Shown here in pieces: positions 15,994 through 25,152 of a stretch of DNA of 64,000 bases. Under the pieces are notes generated by a model. That model was not told the DNA's origin. It did no database searches and saw nothing but the letters and a program-made list of their open reading frames with translations. The stretch is from Streptomyces sp. NBC_01304 (GTDB lineage: Bacteria; Actinomycetota; Actinomycetes; Streptomycetales; Streptomycetaceae). Each line of letters opens with the position of its first letter. Positions within the stretch are counted from its first letter, which is position 1. The stretch spans positions 1,178,001 to 1,242,000 of the forward strand of contig NZ_CP109055.1 of assembly GCF_035975855.1 (NCBI RefSeq), in the 5' to 3' direction. A program made the translations under genes and the position numbers.

Positions 15994-17370
15994 ATGGATC
16001 GCGTCTCGTTGACCGCGGAGTACCTCGACAAGCTGCAGAAGGGAAACCTCAAGGCGGGCGAACTCCTGGGCGCGCTGCCCGAGAACAGGATTCTCAACAG
16101 CGACAAGCCCGGCGGCAAGGGCCAGTGGCTCGCCCGCCCGTTGTTCCTCGGCCGTGCCGAACAGGCGCAGGTGGCAGGCGACTTGGAGACCCTGCTCGCC
16201 GCGCTGGCAAGCCTGCCCGACCGGCTTTTCGGGGGCGACTTCGAAGCGTTCGCCCGCGCGGTGGGCCTGAACGACATCCAGGTCTCCGCGGTGCTGCGCA
16301 GCCGGAGCACCCCGATGACGCGCCAGACCCGTGCGGACCTGATCTGCGACGGGACCGGCTTCAAACTGCTCGAACTCAACATGGGCAGCACGATCGGCGG
16401 CGCGGAGAACGTGGACGCCTGCCGTGAACTGCTCGCCCACCCCGCGCTCGCCGAGTTCGCCGACCGCCACGCGCTCGGCTTCATGGACTCGCTGCGCGGG
16501 ATGGGGCACAACATCCTCGTGGAGAGCGGGTTCGCGCCGGGCGACCGTCCGCTGGTGGCCATGACCGACTCCCCGGAGCACTTCGCCAAGGAACTCCCGT
16601 ACATGACGCAACTGTGCGCGCGCCTGCGGGAGTCCGGGCTGCGCGCCCACCCCTGCCACCTCGGGCAGCTGGCGCTGCGCGACGGCCGGGTGTGGCTCGA
16701 CGACGCGCCCGTGGACATCGTCATGCGCACCTTCGCCATCGGGGACGTCCTGAATCCTCAGGTGCGCGCGCTCCTGGAGCCGGTCCTGGACGCGGCGCTG
16801 CGCGGCGAGGTCAAGATGTTCACTCCGCTGGACACGTCGGCGTACGCCAGCAAGGGTGCGCTCGCCATGCTCTCCGACGAGAACAACCGGGAGCACTTCA
16901 GCGCCGGGGAACGGGCGAGCCTGGACCGCATCCTCCCGTGGACCCGGATGGTCCGCCGGGGCCCCGTCACCCTGGAAGGCGGCGAGCGGGTCGACCTCGT
17001 CGGGCACGCGCTGGCGCAGCAGCGGCAGCTCGTGCTCAAACCGACCTCGCTGTCCGGCGGCAAGGGCGTGGTCCTCGGCTGGGCCGACGGCGTCACCCCC
17101 GAGCGGTGGCGCGAGCAGATCGAGACGGCCGTCGACGGCCCCTGGGTCCTCCAGCGCCGGATCCACCCGGCCTTGGAGGAAGTCCCCGACGACGACGGCC
17201 GACTGCGGCAATTCCGGCCCGTGTGGGGGGTGTTGACCGGGGTCGACGGCTTCATCGGCGCCAGCGTCCGGGCCATTCCGGCAACCGTGGGAGATGTCGT
17301 CGTGAATGTGTCGAACGGAGCGCACGTGGGAGCCGTACTACATCAGACGACAAAGTCAGGACCGGCCTGA
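15994..17370 (+). CDS. Circularly permuted ATP-grasp-type ligase (458 aa)
   Basis: The ATP-binding block VLKPTSLSGGKGVVLGW comes late (about residue 350) and is followed by WVLQRRIHP and the closing VWGVLTGVDG segment. That order is typical of the circularly permuted ATP-grasp group, which includes glutathionylspermidine-synthase-like enzymes. The N-terminal two thirds carry the FKLLELNMGSTIGG region, which in that group helps bind substrate and metal. It would form an amide bond at the expense of ATP. The ATG at 15994 has a GAGAGAGG ribosome site. It is the last gene of the rightward biosynthetic run and the third ATP-grasp enzyme of the cluster. The substrate is unknown. Confidence 0.8.
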   Translation: MDRVSLTAEYLDKLQKGNLKAGELLGALPENRILNSDKPGGKGQWLARPLFLGRAEQAQVAGDLETLLAALASLPDRLFGGDFEAFARAVGLNDIQVSAVLRSRSTPMTRQTRADLICDGTGFKLLELNMGSTIGGAENVDACRELLAHPALAEFADRHALGFMDSLRGMGHNILVESGFAPGDRPLVAMTDSPEHFAKELPYMTQLCARLRESGLRAHPCHLGQLALRDGRVWLDDAPVDIVMRTFAIGDVLNPQVRALLEPVLDAALRGEVKMFTPLDTSAYASKGALAMLSDENNREHFSAGERASLDRILPWTRMVRRGPVTLEGGERVDLVGHALAQQRQLVLKPTSLSGGKGVVLGWADGVTPERWREQIETAVDGPWVLQRRIHPALEEVPDDDGRLRQFRPVWGVLTGVDGFIGASVRAIPATVGDVVVNVSNGAHVGAVLHQTTKSGPA

Positions 17371-17887
17371 CCGACCGCCGCAATCCCGCGCCACCGGGAT
17401 TCGACAGGAGATCGTCGATCAAACCGAGATTTCCTCGTTCGGACGTCCGGAAAGGCCACTGCCACCATGACGGAATCAACTCCTGAATCCTTGACCGGCA
17501 CACCACGCCGGCACGAAAATCGGCAATGCCTGATTCAGTCGAATTCCAGCCATGCACCACGCGCCCCCCTCGAGGGCATATGCCGTCGAAGGGGGCGCTC
17601 CGCACCACCCATCGACCCGCGGAACGTCCGCGTACACGCTGGTCGGAGCCACACCACGCACAGGGCGACACCCCCGAGCCCACTTCAGCACCGGACTTGA
17701 AGAGTGAACTACGTGACGCGTACTGCGTCGCGTTCGCACCGGCCGGAACGCTACGCTCACAGCACGCTGAAAGGCCACGGCCACCTACCGATCAATTCAC
17801 CGCCTGAGACGTCGCGGCCCATCGGATGAAAGATCAGCTGAATTCGAGTCGTACACCGGCATCGACTTCAGACACGGGGGAAACATC
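17371..17887. other. 517-bp gene-free stretch before the LuxR-type regulator
   Basis: It is less GC-rich than the neighbouring genes and contains no reading frame with normal Streptomyces codon use. A 78-codon frame starting at 17467 has an ATG but a poorly spaced ribosome site and atypical third positions. A strong inverted repeat lies at 17561-17598. The last 60 bases carry GGGGGAA just before the regulator start. This is probably the operon's 3' end plus the regulator's promoter. Confidence 0.6.
17561..17598. promoter_or_regulatory. 38-bp near-perfect inverted repeat
   Basis: The two 19-bp arms match with two mismatches around a GGCATATGCC centre, with GCGCCCCC at one end and GGGGGCGC at the other. 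It lies 190 bp after the last biosynthetic gene and 290 bp before the regulator, so it could be a terminator or an operator. There is no T-run, which is normal for Streptomyces terminators. Confidence 0.6.
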
Positions 17888-18673
17888 ATGCACGAATCTC
17901 ATCAGGACAGTGATGTCTGCGCCGACGCGGACGAGTTATGCAGGACGTCGGCCGCACAACCGGTCACGGCCTGCGAGGCCTTTCGCCGGGTACTGGCCGA
18001 GCGGCCGGGCCCGCGCCGCATCGTGCAGCTGACCGGCCGGTTCGCCACGGAGGCGGTCAACGGGTCCGACTCCGAGTTGGCGCGGTTCATGAGCGCCGAG
18101 GTCATCGGGCGCGGCCACGTGCTGCGCCTGCTGCTCGCCCGGCCGGCGAGCCAGGGGTCGGGCGCCCGCCCGCACATGGCACGCGTCGCGGCCCAGGGCG
18201 CGCGCATCCGCGTCACCGCCGGGCCACTGCCCAACCTGGCCTCGCTCGCCGCCGAACTCGCCCTCGTACACACGGGGAGCCTGCGGAATGGAGGTCCGCG
18301 GATCATGGTCGTCCACCGGGAGGCCACCGCCGCGCTGCAGCAGATCCAGCAGACCCTGTGGGACCACGCCGAGGAGTTGCCGCCGCCGCGCCGCACCGGG
18401 CGCCCGGTGCAGTTGGACCCGGCACAGCTGCAGGTCCTGCGGATGCTGGGTTCCGGCATGAAGGACGACGCCGCCGCCCGCCAGATGAACGTGTCCGTAC
18501 GCACCTACCGACGGCACGTCGCCACGATCCTGCGGGCCTTGGGCGTCAGCACCAGGTTCGAGGCCGGACTCAGCGCCGCGGAGCTCGGCCTCCTGATGGA
18601 ACGTCAGAAACCCAAACGCTCCCCCGAGTTGCCGAGAGACCTGTACCGCTCCTTCACGCCACAGTGCGGTTGA
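17888..18673 (+). CDS. LuxR-type helix-turn-helix regulator with a TTA codon (261 aa)
   Basis: This is a DNA-binding regulator, probably specific to the cluster. The C-terminal part (about 170-240) is a LuxR/GerE-like domain: LDPAQLQVLRMLGSGM, then AARQMNVSVRTYRRHVATIL as the recognition helices. The N-terminal domain resembles the sensor-like half of single-helix-turn-helix LuxR proteins and has no recognisable receiver motif. Codon 17 is TTA (17936-17938), so the protein should be made only when the bldA tRNA is present, a common device in Streptomyces pathway regulators. The ATG at 17888 follows GGGGGAA. It stands alone between the biosynthetic operon and the monooxygenase gene. Confidence 0.85.
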   Translation: MHESHQDSDVCADADELCRTSAAQPVTACEAFRRVLAERPGPRRIVQLTGRFATEAVNGSDSELARFMSAEVIGRGHVLRLLLARPASQGSGARPHMARVAAQGARIRVTAGPLPNLASLAAELALVHTGSLRNGGPRIMVVHREATAALQQIQQTLWDHAEELPPPRRTGRPVQLDPAQLQVLRMLGSGMKDDAAARQMNVSVRTYRRHVATILRALGVSTRFEAGLSAAELGLLMERQKPKRSPELPRDLYRSFTPQCG

Positions 18674-18857
18674 TCACATCGGGGCCGCATCCCCAGGTCA
18701 GAGGGCCCGCCCGGGATCCTGAGAGCTCCGCCTGGATCTCGACCCGTCATACCCATGGCCCCTTGTCGCCGATTAGTGCATTCTCCGCCCCACCACAAGG
18801 GCGAGGGTGGTGACCGCGCCTCGCCCGCGCACCGTGATGACTTAGGAGTGGCATCTC

Positions 18858-20078
18858 ATGGAGTTCGGACTCTTCCTCAACGGATTCATTCCCGGCATGG
18901 CGGCGCACGACCGCCCCTCCGAACACCTGGCGCTGAAGCGGGAGATGGACCTCGCGATCAAGGCGGACAAGCACAACTGGAAGTACGTGTGGTTCGGCGA
19001 GCACCACTCGCTGACCGAGTACAGCCACATGTCGGCGCCCGAGGTCGTGATGGGGTACGTCGCCGCCAAGACCGAGCGCATCCACCTCGGCACCGGCATC
19101 AACAGCCTCTCGCCGCGCAAGGAGCACCCGGTCCGCTACGCCGAGCGCGCCGCCATGCTCGACCACATCACCGAGGGCCGCTTCGAGTGGGGCACGGGGC
19201 GCGGCGCGGGCAGCCACGAGGTCGCCTCGTTCAACATCATGGACACCTCCACGACCAAGGCCGAATGGGACGAGGTCGCGCCCGAGATCGTGCGGATGTG
19301 GGAGCAGTACGACTACTCCTTCCAGGGCGAGCACTTCACCGTGCCGACCCCGCACAACATCCTGCCCAAGCCGTACGGCCACTCGCACCCGCCGATCTGG
19401 ATGGCGTGCGGCAACCCGGGGTCGTTCGCCAAGGCCGGCTCCCTCGGCATCGGCGCGATCGCCTTCAACTTCGAGCCGATCTTCGAGCTGAAGGGCCGGA
19501 TCGCCGCCTACAAGGAGGCCGCCGAGAACCCGGTGAGCATCCTCGGCGACTACCAGAACAACAACGTGATGATGACCAACACGGTCATCTGCCTCAACGA
19601 CCGCAAGCGGGCACGTGAGATAGCGATGCACGCGGGTCTCGGCTACCTGGTCACGCTGGTGAACCTGTACCACGACACCATGCCCAAGTCGATGGACGAG
19701 CGGACCTGGCCGACGCCGCCGATCGCGTTCAGCGAGCTCGGTGGCGAGGAGATCCTGGACGAGATCATCAAGGCGGGGCTGATGCTCTGCGGCACCCCCG
19801 ACGAGGTCTGCGAGCAGGTCGCGGCCTATCAGACCGTGGGCTGCGACCAGTTGGTCTTCGGCATGACCGGCGGCATGACCTTCGACGAGCACCTGGAGAT
19901 GGTCGAGATCTTCGGCAACAAGGTCATCCCCGAGTTCGACACGAACCCGGAGCACTCCACCGCGGTCTACCGGCGCAACGCCCAGGGCCCCAAGTACCCC
20001 TCCCACAACAACCCGGTGCCCGAGGACCTGAAGCACACCGTGCTGCCGCCGAGCGCGATCATGCCGCTGCAGGACTGA
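18858..20078 (+). CDS. Luciferase-like flavin-dependent monooxygenase (406 aa)
   Basis: This is an LLM-class enzyme that would oxidise a substrate with reduced FMN and oxygen. The family core is plain: FGLFLNG at the start, WKYVWFGEHHSLTEYSH, the LGTGINSLSPRKEHPVRYAERAAMLDHITEGRFEWGTGRG barrel region (read in parts), and MACGNPGSF. There is no signal peptide. The ATG at 18858 has TAGGAG at the right distance. It lies just beyond the regulator on the same strand and ends at a strong terminator, so it is the plausible last gene of the cluster. It might equally be a standalone gene; its separate promoter leaves this open. Confidence 0.87.
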   Translation: MEFGLFLNGFIPGMAAHDRPSEHLALKREMDLAIKADKHNWKYVWFGEHHSLTEYSHMSAPEVVMGYVAAKTERIHLGTGINSLSPRKEHPVRYAERAAMLDHITEGRFEWGTGRGAGSHEVASFNIMDTSTTKAEWDEVAPEIVRMWEQYDYSFQGEHFTVPTPHNILPKPYGHSHPPIWMACGNPGSFAKAGSLGIGAIAFNFEPIFELKGRIAAYKEAAENPVSILGDYQNNNVMMTNTVICLNDRKRAREIAMHAGLGYLVTLVNLYHDTMPKSMDERTWPTPPIAFSELGGEEILDEIIKAGLMLCGTPDEVCEQVAAYQTVGCDQLVFGMTGGMTFDEHLEMVEIFGNKVIPEFDTNPEHSTAVYRRNAQGPKYPSHNNPVPEDLKHTVLPPSAIMPLQD

Positions 20079-20098
20079 CGGCACGGGCAAGACGTATC

Positions 20099-20140
20099 GC
20101 GGGCCGGCCGGACCCTGATCCCAGGGTCCGGCCGGCCCGC
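20099..20140. terminator. Strong bidirectional terminator hairpin
   Basis: A perfect 19-bp stem (20099-20117 with 20122-20140) closes a four-base ATCC loop. It sits between the convergent ends of the monooxygenase gene (20078) and the TSUP permease gene (20179), so it can serve both. Confidence 0.92.
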
Positions 20141-20178
20141 GTCACGTGCCTCGGACGGCCACGGCGATCATCACTGGC

Positions 20179-20943
20179 TCAGACGGCCACAGCGACAGCC
20201 GCCGTCACACCGATCACGACGATCATGCCGCGCAGTACCTGGGGAGGCAGCCGCCGCCCCACCTTCGCGCCGACCAGGCCGCCCACCACGGAGCCCGCGG
20301 CGATCACGCCTGCCGCCGCCCAGGCGACATCCGTCACCGCGATGAACAGGACCGCGGCAACACCGTTGACGATCGCGGCGAGCACGTTCTTGGCGGCGTT
20401 CAGACGCTGCAGGTCGTCCCGCAGCCAGGTGCCGAACAGGGCCATGAGCAGGACCCCTTGGGCCGCACCGAAGTAGCCGCCGTACACGGCGGTGCACCCC
20501 ACGCCGAGCCACACCGGCACACCACCGTCGTCGCGGGCCTCCCTCTCCTTCTCCTTGCGGCGCTCCGTCAGCCACTTGCTCAGCCGGGGCTGGATCAGGA
20601 CCAGGACGCAGGCGATCAGGATGAGCACCGGCACGGCCGCGCTGAAGGTGTCCGAGGGAAGTCGCAGCAGCAGTACGGCACCGACGATCCCCCCGACGAG
20701 CGCCGCGGCGCCCAGCCGCAGCAGCCTCGCCCCCTGCCCCTTGAGCTCCTCGCGATAGCCGTAGGCCGCACCGAGGACGCCCGGCACGAGGCCGATGGTG
20801 TTGGAGACGTTGGCAAGGACGGGTGGGTAGCCGAGGGCCAGCAGGGTCGGGAAGGTGATCAGGGTCCCGGAGCCGACCACGGCGTTGATGGCGCCCGCCG
20901 CGACGGCAGCGGCAGCCAGGCCGACCATTTCGAGTGCTTGCAC
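20179..20943 (-). CDS. TSUP-family membrane permease (254 aa)
   Basis: This is a member of the sulfite exporter TauE/SafE family, which moves small sulfur-containing or organic anions across the cytoplasmic membrane. Seven to eight hydrophobic segments are present. Each half begins with a related glycine-rich signature: GAINAVVGSGTLITFPTLLALG at the N-terminus and GYFGAAQGVLLMALFG in the second half. The charged loop ERRKEKEREARDDGG separates the halves. The GTG at 20943 is preceded by GAAAGG; an ATG five codons later is possible. It is divergent from a LysR gene, a common arrangement for regulator and target. A link to sulfur use by LarE is tempting, but the terminator separates it from the cluster. 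Confidence 0.9.
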   Translation of the reverse strand: MQALEMVGLAAAAVAAGAINAVVGSGTLITFPTLLALGYPPVLANVSNTIGLVPGVLGAAYGYREELKGQGARLLRLGAAALVGGIVGAVLLLRLPSDTFSAAVPVLILIACVLVLIQPRLSKWLTERRKEKEREARDDGGVPVWLGVGCTAVYGGYFGAAQGVLLMALFGTWLRDDLQRLNAAKNVLAAIVNGVAAVLFIAVTDVAWAAAGVIAAGSVVGGLVGAKVGRRLPPQVLRGMIVVIGVTAAVAVAV

Positions 20944-21025
20944 AAATCACCTTTCGGCCCGGAACGGCGGCGCGTCCCGGGAAACAGCAGAGTCAGGGGC
21001 AACGGGTGGGTCGGCACCCGGCATT

Positions 21026-21060
21026 GGGCCCGGAAACCGTCCGGAACGGTCTCCGGGCCC
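21026..21060. promoter_or_regulatory. 35-bp inverted repeat in a divergent promoter
   Basis: Arms of 15 bp (GGGCCCGGAAACCGT and its partner, one mismatch) flank CCGGA between the TSUP permease and LysR genes. It may be an operator for the LysR protein or a transcript-end hairpin. Confidence 0.55.
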
Positions 21061-21164
21061 GGCCGGGTTGCCGCCCTGGGCCCGACAAGATCCTCCCGCC
21101 CGGCCAACTGCCAAGTCAATCCTCGGGTTTCCTTGCCCACCCCCAAGCTGTAGCTTCACCCTCC

Positions 21165-22112
21165 ATGACCCTCGACGACCTCCGCGTCTTCGTCGCCGTC
21201 TGCCGCACCGGCAGTCTGAGCGCCGTCGCCCGTGATCTGACCTGTACGCAATCGGCGGTGAGCCAGCACATCAAGCGGCTCGAGCGGGAGACGGGCATCA
21301 GCCTCCTGGAGCGCCATCCGCGCGGTGTCATACCGACCCCCGCGGGCCGGCTCCTGCACACCGCGGCGGCCGGCGGCCTCGGCGACATCGACCACGCCCT
21401 GCGCCGCCTGCGCGACCTGGTCCGCGGCGAGGCCGGCTCGGTCCGCGTCACCACCGGAGCCACCACGGTCCGGCACTTCATGTCCGAGGCCGTGGTCGCC
21501 TTCCGCCACCGCCACCCCGGCGTCAGCCTGGAATTCCAGACCGCCACCTCCAGCCGCAGCTGCTTCGACGCGCTCCTCGCGGGCGGCCTCGACCTGGCCT
21601 GGATCACCCTCGGCGAGCCGGTGCGCGGCATCGAACTGCGCCCCGTCGTCGAGCTCCCCTGGGTCCTCGCCGTCGCCGCCGACGACCCCATGGCCACCAA
21701 GTCCCGTATCGCCCCCGCCGACCTTGCCGACATCCGCCTGCTCGCCCTGCCGCAGAACGCGACGTCCCGCTCCCACCTGGACGCCTGGCTGGCCGGCGCC
21801 GGCATCGACCCGGCCTCCGACACCAGCGTCTCCGACTGGGACACCGCGATCCTCCTTGCCGAGCTCGGCCTCGGCCACGCCATCGTCCCCGACCTCCCCG
21901 CCTGGCACGGCCCCACCCACCCCGACCTGCGCCTCGTACCCATCCCCGACCTGCCCGCGCTGTGGACCGGCTGGGCCGTCCGCCGCTGGGAGTCGTTGTC
22001 CCCGCCGGCCCGCGCGTTCGCCGACACGGTGGAGGCGAGCTGCGAGCAGGCCTTCGGAGCCAGACCGGACGGGCCGGACAGGCGGCGACGTACCGTGAAC
22101 GCGTGCAGCTGA
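21165..22112 (+). CDS. LysR-family transcriptional regulator (315 aa)
   Basis: The N-terminal winged helix-turn-helix is classical: LDDLRVFVAVCRTGSLSAVA, then TQSAVSQHIKRLERETG and LLERHPRGVIPTPAG. The rest is the two-lobed periplasmic-binding-like effector domain. The length is standard. The ATG at 21165 begins the HTH directly; there is no good ribosome site, so the message may be leaderless. It is divergent from the TSUP permease and its stop overlaps the start of the methyltransferase gene, so it may regulate either neighbour. The effector is unknown. Confidence 0.9.
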   Translation: MTLDDLRVFVAVCRTGSLSAVARDLTCTQSAVSQHIKRLERETGISLLERHPRGVIPTPAGRLLHTAAAGGLGDIDHALRRLRDLVRGEAGSVRVTTGATTVRHFMSEAVVAFRHRHPGVSLEFQTATSSRSCFDALLAGGLDLAWITLGEPVRGIELRPVVELPWVLAVAADDPMATKSRIAPADLADIRLLALPQNATSRSHLDAWLAGAGIDPASDTSVSDWDTAILLAELGLGHAIVPDLPAWHGPTHPDLRLVPIPDLPALWTGWAVRRWESLSPPARAFADTVEASCEQAFGARPDGPDRRRRTVNACS

Positions 22113-23155
22113 TCGAGATATCCGACCTGGTCGTCGACCACTCCCCGGGCACCCACGACCGCCTTCCCGTGCGCCGGGACGAGGTCGTGGCGCGCCTCAC
22201 GGCGGCGGGCGACCGGCGCGGGGCCCGCATCGCCGCGGGACTGGCCTGCGACGCCGACGGGGTGCTCGACCCAGCCGCCGTGGACCGGCGCCTGGTCGCC
22301 GTGCACACCGAGCTGCAGCGGCTGAGCGAGGAGCTGCGACTCGGCGAGCGCATCGCCGATCTGCTGCGCCCGCTGCTCGCCGTGATCCGCGCCGCCGACC
22401 CGGCGGCGGGCCGGCTGCGGGTGGTGGACGTGGGGTGCGGTCTCGGTCATCTCGTACGGTGGCTCGCCGCGTCCGGCGCGCTCGGGCCCGACGTCGACCT
22501 GCTCGGCGTGGACTTCAACGCCGCACTGGTCACCGAGGCCGACCGCCTGGCCCGGGACGAGGGCCTCGACTGCCGGTTCGTCCAGGGCGACGCGTTCGCC
22601 CTGGGGCCCGCGGCGGAAGTCGTGTCTGCCCCGCGGCGAGCGGGAGCACCGGGCGAAAGGCCAGGTACGCCCGGTCCGTCGAAGGGTCCTTCCGACCCAC
22701 AGGCCGTCGCCGAGCCCACCACCGTGTACGTCTCCACCGGCGTGCTCCACCACTTCCGCGGGCCCGACCTCGAAGCCTTCTTCGCCGCCCAGGCCACGCC
22801 GGGAACCGCGGCCTTCTGCCACTTCGACATCGCCGCCACCTCACTCGCACCCGTCGGGGCCTGGATCTTCCACCGGGCGCGGATGCGGGATCCGCTGGGG
22901 CGTCATGACGGCGTGGTGTCCGCCCGCCGTGCCCATGACGACGAGACCCTGCTGAGCGCGGCGGCGCACGCCGAGGGAATGGTCCCGCTGGTGTACGAAC
23001 CGCGCGGTCGCAGCAGCCCGTTCTGCACCACGATCCGCCCCGTCGTCGGCCTGCGCCCCGCCCTGCTGCCGCCGCTGCGGGCCGCACTTGGCGCGGCGGC
23101 CTCGAGCCGCCTGGTCGGGGCTCCGGACAAGTCCCTTGCCGGTGGCGCCCGATGA
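22103..23155 (+). CDS. SAM-dependent class I methyltransferase (350 aa)
   Basis: The SAM-binding motif I VVDVGCGLGHL is at residues 108-117, followed by LLGVDFNAALV as motif II and a later VSTGVLHHFRG block typical of small-molecule methyltransferases. Between the motifs is a Pro/Gly-rich insert of about 35 residues (APRRAGAPGERPGTPGPSK), probably a disordered loop. The GTG at 22103 overlaps the LysR gene end by ten bases. Its own stop overlaps the next start (ATGA). The substrate is unknown. Confidence 0.82.
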   Translation: MQLIEISDLVVDHSPGTHDRLPVRRDEVVARLTAAGDRRGARIAAGLACDADGVLDPAAVDRRLVAVHTELQRLSEELRLGERIADLLRPLLAVIRAADPAAGRLRVVDVGCGLGHLVRWLAASGALGPDVDLLGVDFNAALVTEADRLARDEGLDCRFVQGDAFALGPAAEVVSAPRRAGAPGERPGTPGPSKGPSDPQAVAEPTTVYVSTGVLHHFRGPDLEAFFAAQATPGTAAFCHFDIAATSLAPVGAWIFHRARMRDPLGRHDGVVSARRAHDDETLLSAAAHAEGMVPLVYEPRGRSSPFCTTIRPVVGLRPALLPPLRAALGAAASSRLVGAPDKSLAGGAR

Positions 23156-23655
23156 ACGCGCTCGCCCTGCTCGCCCTCGGCCTCGCCGATGCGGCCTTCG
23201 CCGGATTCCGGGCCTACGCCGGGCGCGACGGCCGCATCCGCAAGGGCAGAGCGGCGCTGCTCGCGGCCCGGCGGGGGCTGGCGACAGGAGTGCCCGGCCT
23301 GGTGTTGACCGCCGCCGTCGCGGCGGGCCTGCTGCTCGGTGCGGGCGACCGGGCCGAGCGCTACGCGACACTCGACGACGCGGCCGGCCGGATGCTCCTC
23401 GTGTACGCCCCGTACACGGCCGTGGTCCTCGCGAGCCTGTGCTGCTACTTCTGGGGCAACTTCCGGATCAGCACCCTGGCCGTCGTCATCGGCCTGGGCC
23501 CGCTGACCCTGCTGCGGCCGTTGGTCGTCCTCGCCGGCGCGGTGGCAGCGGCCCGGGGGTCGCTGCCGGGCGCCGTCGTGGCGACGGTCGCGTCGGCGGC
23601 GGTGCTGCTCGTCGAGCCGGTCGTGCACCGCCGCTGGTACGCCGTACCGCTCTGA
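23152..23655 (+). CDS. Small integral membrane protein (167 aa)
   Basis: Four or so hydrophobic segments are visible (near residues 1-16, 46-63, 82-100 and 105-150), with a basic cytoplasmic loop RDGRIRKGRAALLAARRG after the first. I do not recognise the family. The ATG overlaps the methyltransferase stop (ATGA), so the two are translated together and may act together, for example on a membrane lipid. The function is unknown. Confidence 0.75.
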   Translation: MNALALLALGLADAAFAGFRAYAGRDGRIRKGRAALLAARRGLATGVPGLVLTAAVAAGLLLGAGDRAERYATLDDAAGRMLLVYAPYTAVVLASLCCYFWGNFRISTLAVVIGLGPLTLLRPLVVLAGAVAAARGSLPGAVVATVASAAVLLVEPVVHRRWYAVPL

Positions 23656-23675
23656 CCCTTGCGTTGCAGGGGTGG

Positions 23676-24218
23676 TCAGCCCTTGCGCTGCAGGCGTGCC
23701 GAGAGGTGGTGCTGCAGGGGCTGGCCGACCGCCGCGAGGTCGTGGACGAAGGTGAGCGTGTCCGCGTCGGTCAGCGTGTAGCGGCGACGGGTGGCGTCGA
23801 CCTCCTTGGCGGTGGGGGTGCGGGCCACCTCGGAGGTCGCCAGGTCGACCGAGCCGCCGGCCGCCCGGCCGACGGCGATCTCCGCGATGCCGGTGGGCTG
23901 CGTGATCAGCGCCTCCACCCGGCCGTCGGGCTGCAGCCGCCACCAGCCGCTCTCCCGGGCCGACGGGCGCAGCGGGCTGCCGTCGGCGTCGAGCAGCCAG
24001 GCCCGGGCGTCGTAGTGGAGGAAGGGCCTGCCGTCGTGGCTGAAGGTGACCTCCTGCGCGTAACGGAAGTCCGCGTCGAGCGTCGGGTACTCGCCCTGCC
24101 CTTGGCCGTGCCAGGTGCCGAGCAGACCGAGCACGGGCGCAAGGAGTGCGTGCGGTGCGGGCGCCCCGTCCGGTCGCGGGCTGTCGGGGTACGGGTGCGT
24201 CGGTGCGGGGTCGAACAA
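23676..24218 (-). CDS. Nitrobindin-like heme-binding beta-barrel protein (180 aa)
   Basis: This is a FABP-like/THAP4-type beta-barrel; nitrobindins bind ferric heme and have been linked to peroxynitrite isomerisation. The entry motif [16 protein letters not shown] is diagnostic, and the C-terminal HHL segment supplies the proximal histidine. Alternating strands run through the middle ([20 protein letters not shown]). I chose the TTG at 24218 because AGGAG precedes it by eight bases; longer frames upstream have no family content. It is convergent with the membrane gene and divergent from the acidic hypothetical gene. Confidence 0.85.
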   Translation of the reverse strand: MFDPAPTHPYPDSPRPDGAPAPHALLAPVLGLLGTWHGQGQGEYPTLDADFRYAQEVTFSHDGRPFLHYDARAWLLDADGSPLRPSARESGWWRLQPDGRVEALITQPTGIAEIAVGRAAGGSVDLATSEVARTPTAKEVDATRRRYTLTDADTLTFVHDLAAVGQPLQHHLSARLQRKG

Positions 24219-24338
24219 GGGGTGCGCTCCTGGGATCGGATCAGGTCGGGCCGGTGCGGGCAGGTTCGGTGCCGGATGGCAGCCTAGAGCGCCGGTGCCC
24301 TCGACGACGGCAGGGGGCCGCACCCGGGGAGAGGGAAC

Positions 24339-24965
24339 TTGACGACGTTCCGGCAGCACATGGAGCAACTGGCCCTGCACGCCCTGCAGTCGTTCCCGCA
24401 GGAGGCGCTGCCCGGCATCTACGCCGTCACGTTCCGCCTCGACAGCGTCGACCAGGACCCGAGGTACCCCTACCTGGCGGTCGGCCACACCACGGAGTCC
24501 GAGGTCGCCCGCGTGCTGGCACAGCCGCGGCCGCCGGAGCCGTGGGAGGCCAGGTGGAGTTACGCCTACTTCCCGGCGTCCGGCCTCGAAGGCGTCCGCA
24601 TCGCGGGCCACGACCCCGAACACGACCCGGTCGGGGCCGAGTTGCACCGGCGGGAAGCGGTGGCCCAGGGCCTCTGGTACGAGGACGACGAGGATGAGCA
24701 GGGAGATGACGCGGAGGACCAGCAAGACGACGCGGAGCAGGACGACGACGAGGTTCGCGACGAGCGCCTCACCGAGGAGTTCCGCGAGCTCTGCGTGGCT
24801 GTCGCCCGGCAGCTCCACAGGGACGGCCGGATCGCCGCCGCCCTCGGCCGGCCACTGCCGGTGATCCTCTACGACATGTTCGACCCCGACGCGATGTTCG
24901 CCCTCACCCGGGCCGCCAATCCCGCGGAACTGATCACGGAGTTCTTGAGCGAAGAACCACGGTAG
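24339..24965 (+). CDS. Acidic hypothetical protein, DUF4303-like (208 aa)
   Basis: The protein has an N-terminal alpha/beta portion ([23 protein letters not shown]) and a C-terminal helical one, joined by a very acidic linker of about 30 residues rich in Asp, Glu and Gln (near 117-148). The texture and length resemble the DUF4303 family, but I am not certain. The TTG at 24339 follows GGGGAGAGGGA. There is no signal peptide. It stands alone, 120 bp from the divergent nitrobindin gene. The function is unknown. Confidence 0.7.
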   Translation: MTTFRQHMEQLALHALQSFPQEALPGIYAVTFRLDSVDQDPRYPYLAVGHTTESEVARVLAQPRPPEPWEARWSYAYFPASGLEGVRIAGHDPEHDPVGAELHRREAVAQGLWYEDDEDEQGDDAEDQQDDAEQDDDEVRDERLTEEFRELCVAVARQLHRDGRIAAALGRPLPVILYDMFDPDAMFALTRAANPAELITEFLSEEPR

Positions 24966-25152
24966 GCCTGGGCAGGCCTCGGCAGGGAGCAACCCGGAGG
25001 GCACGGAACCCCGGGGAAACGATCGGATCGATCAATTCCCCTTCCTCCATTGAGTACTTGAGCGCACCCGTGCTAGAAACCGCTTACCCCACAGCGGCAC
25101 CCGCGCCCGTACCGCCTCCCCCCTCCCTCCTTCGCCTCACCCGGAGACCGCA

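Noticed and set aside
17467..17700. A 77-residue frame after the last biosynthetic gene, considered as a precursor peptide for the ATP-grasp ligases.
   Set aside because: The ribosome site is poorly spaced, third positions are not Streptomyces-like, and the frame runs through a perfect-looking hairpin; no core-peptide pattern is seen.
20179..20943. Including the TSUP permease in the lar cluster as a sulfur supplier.
   Set aside because: A strong terminator separates it, it is transcribed toward the cluster, and it pairs with its own divergent LysR gene.
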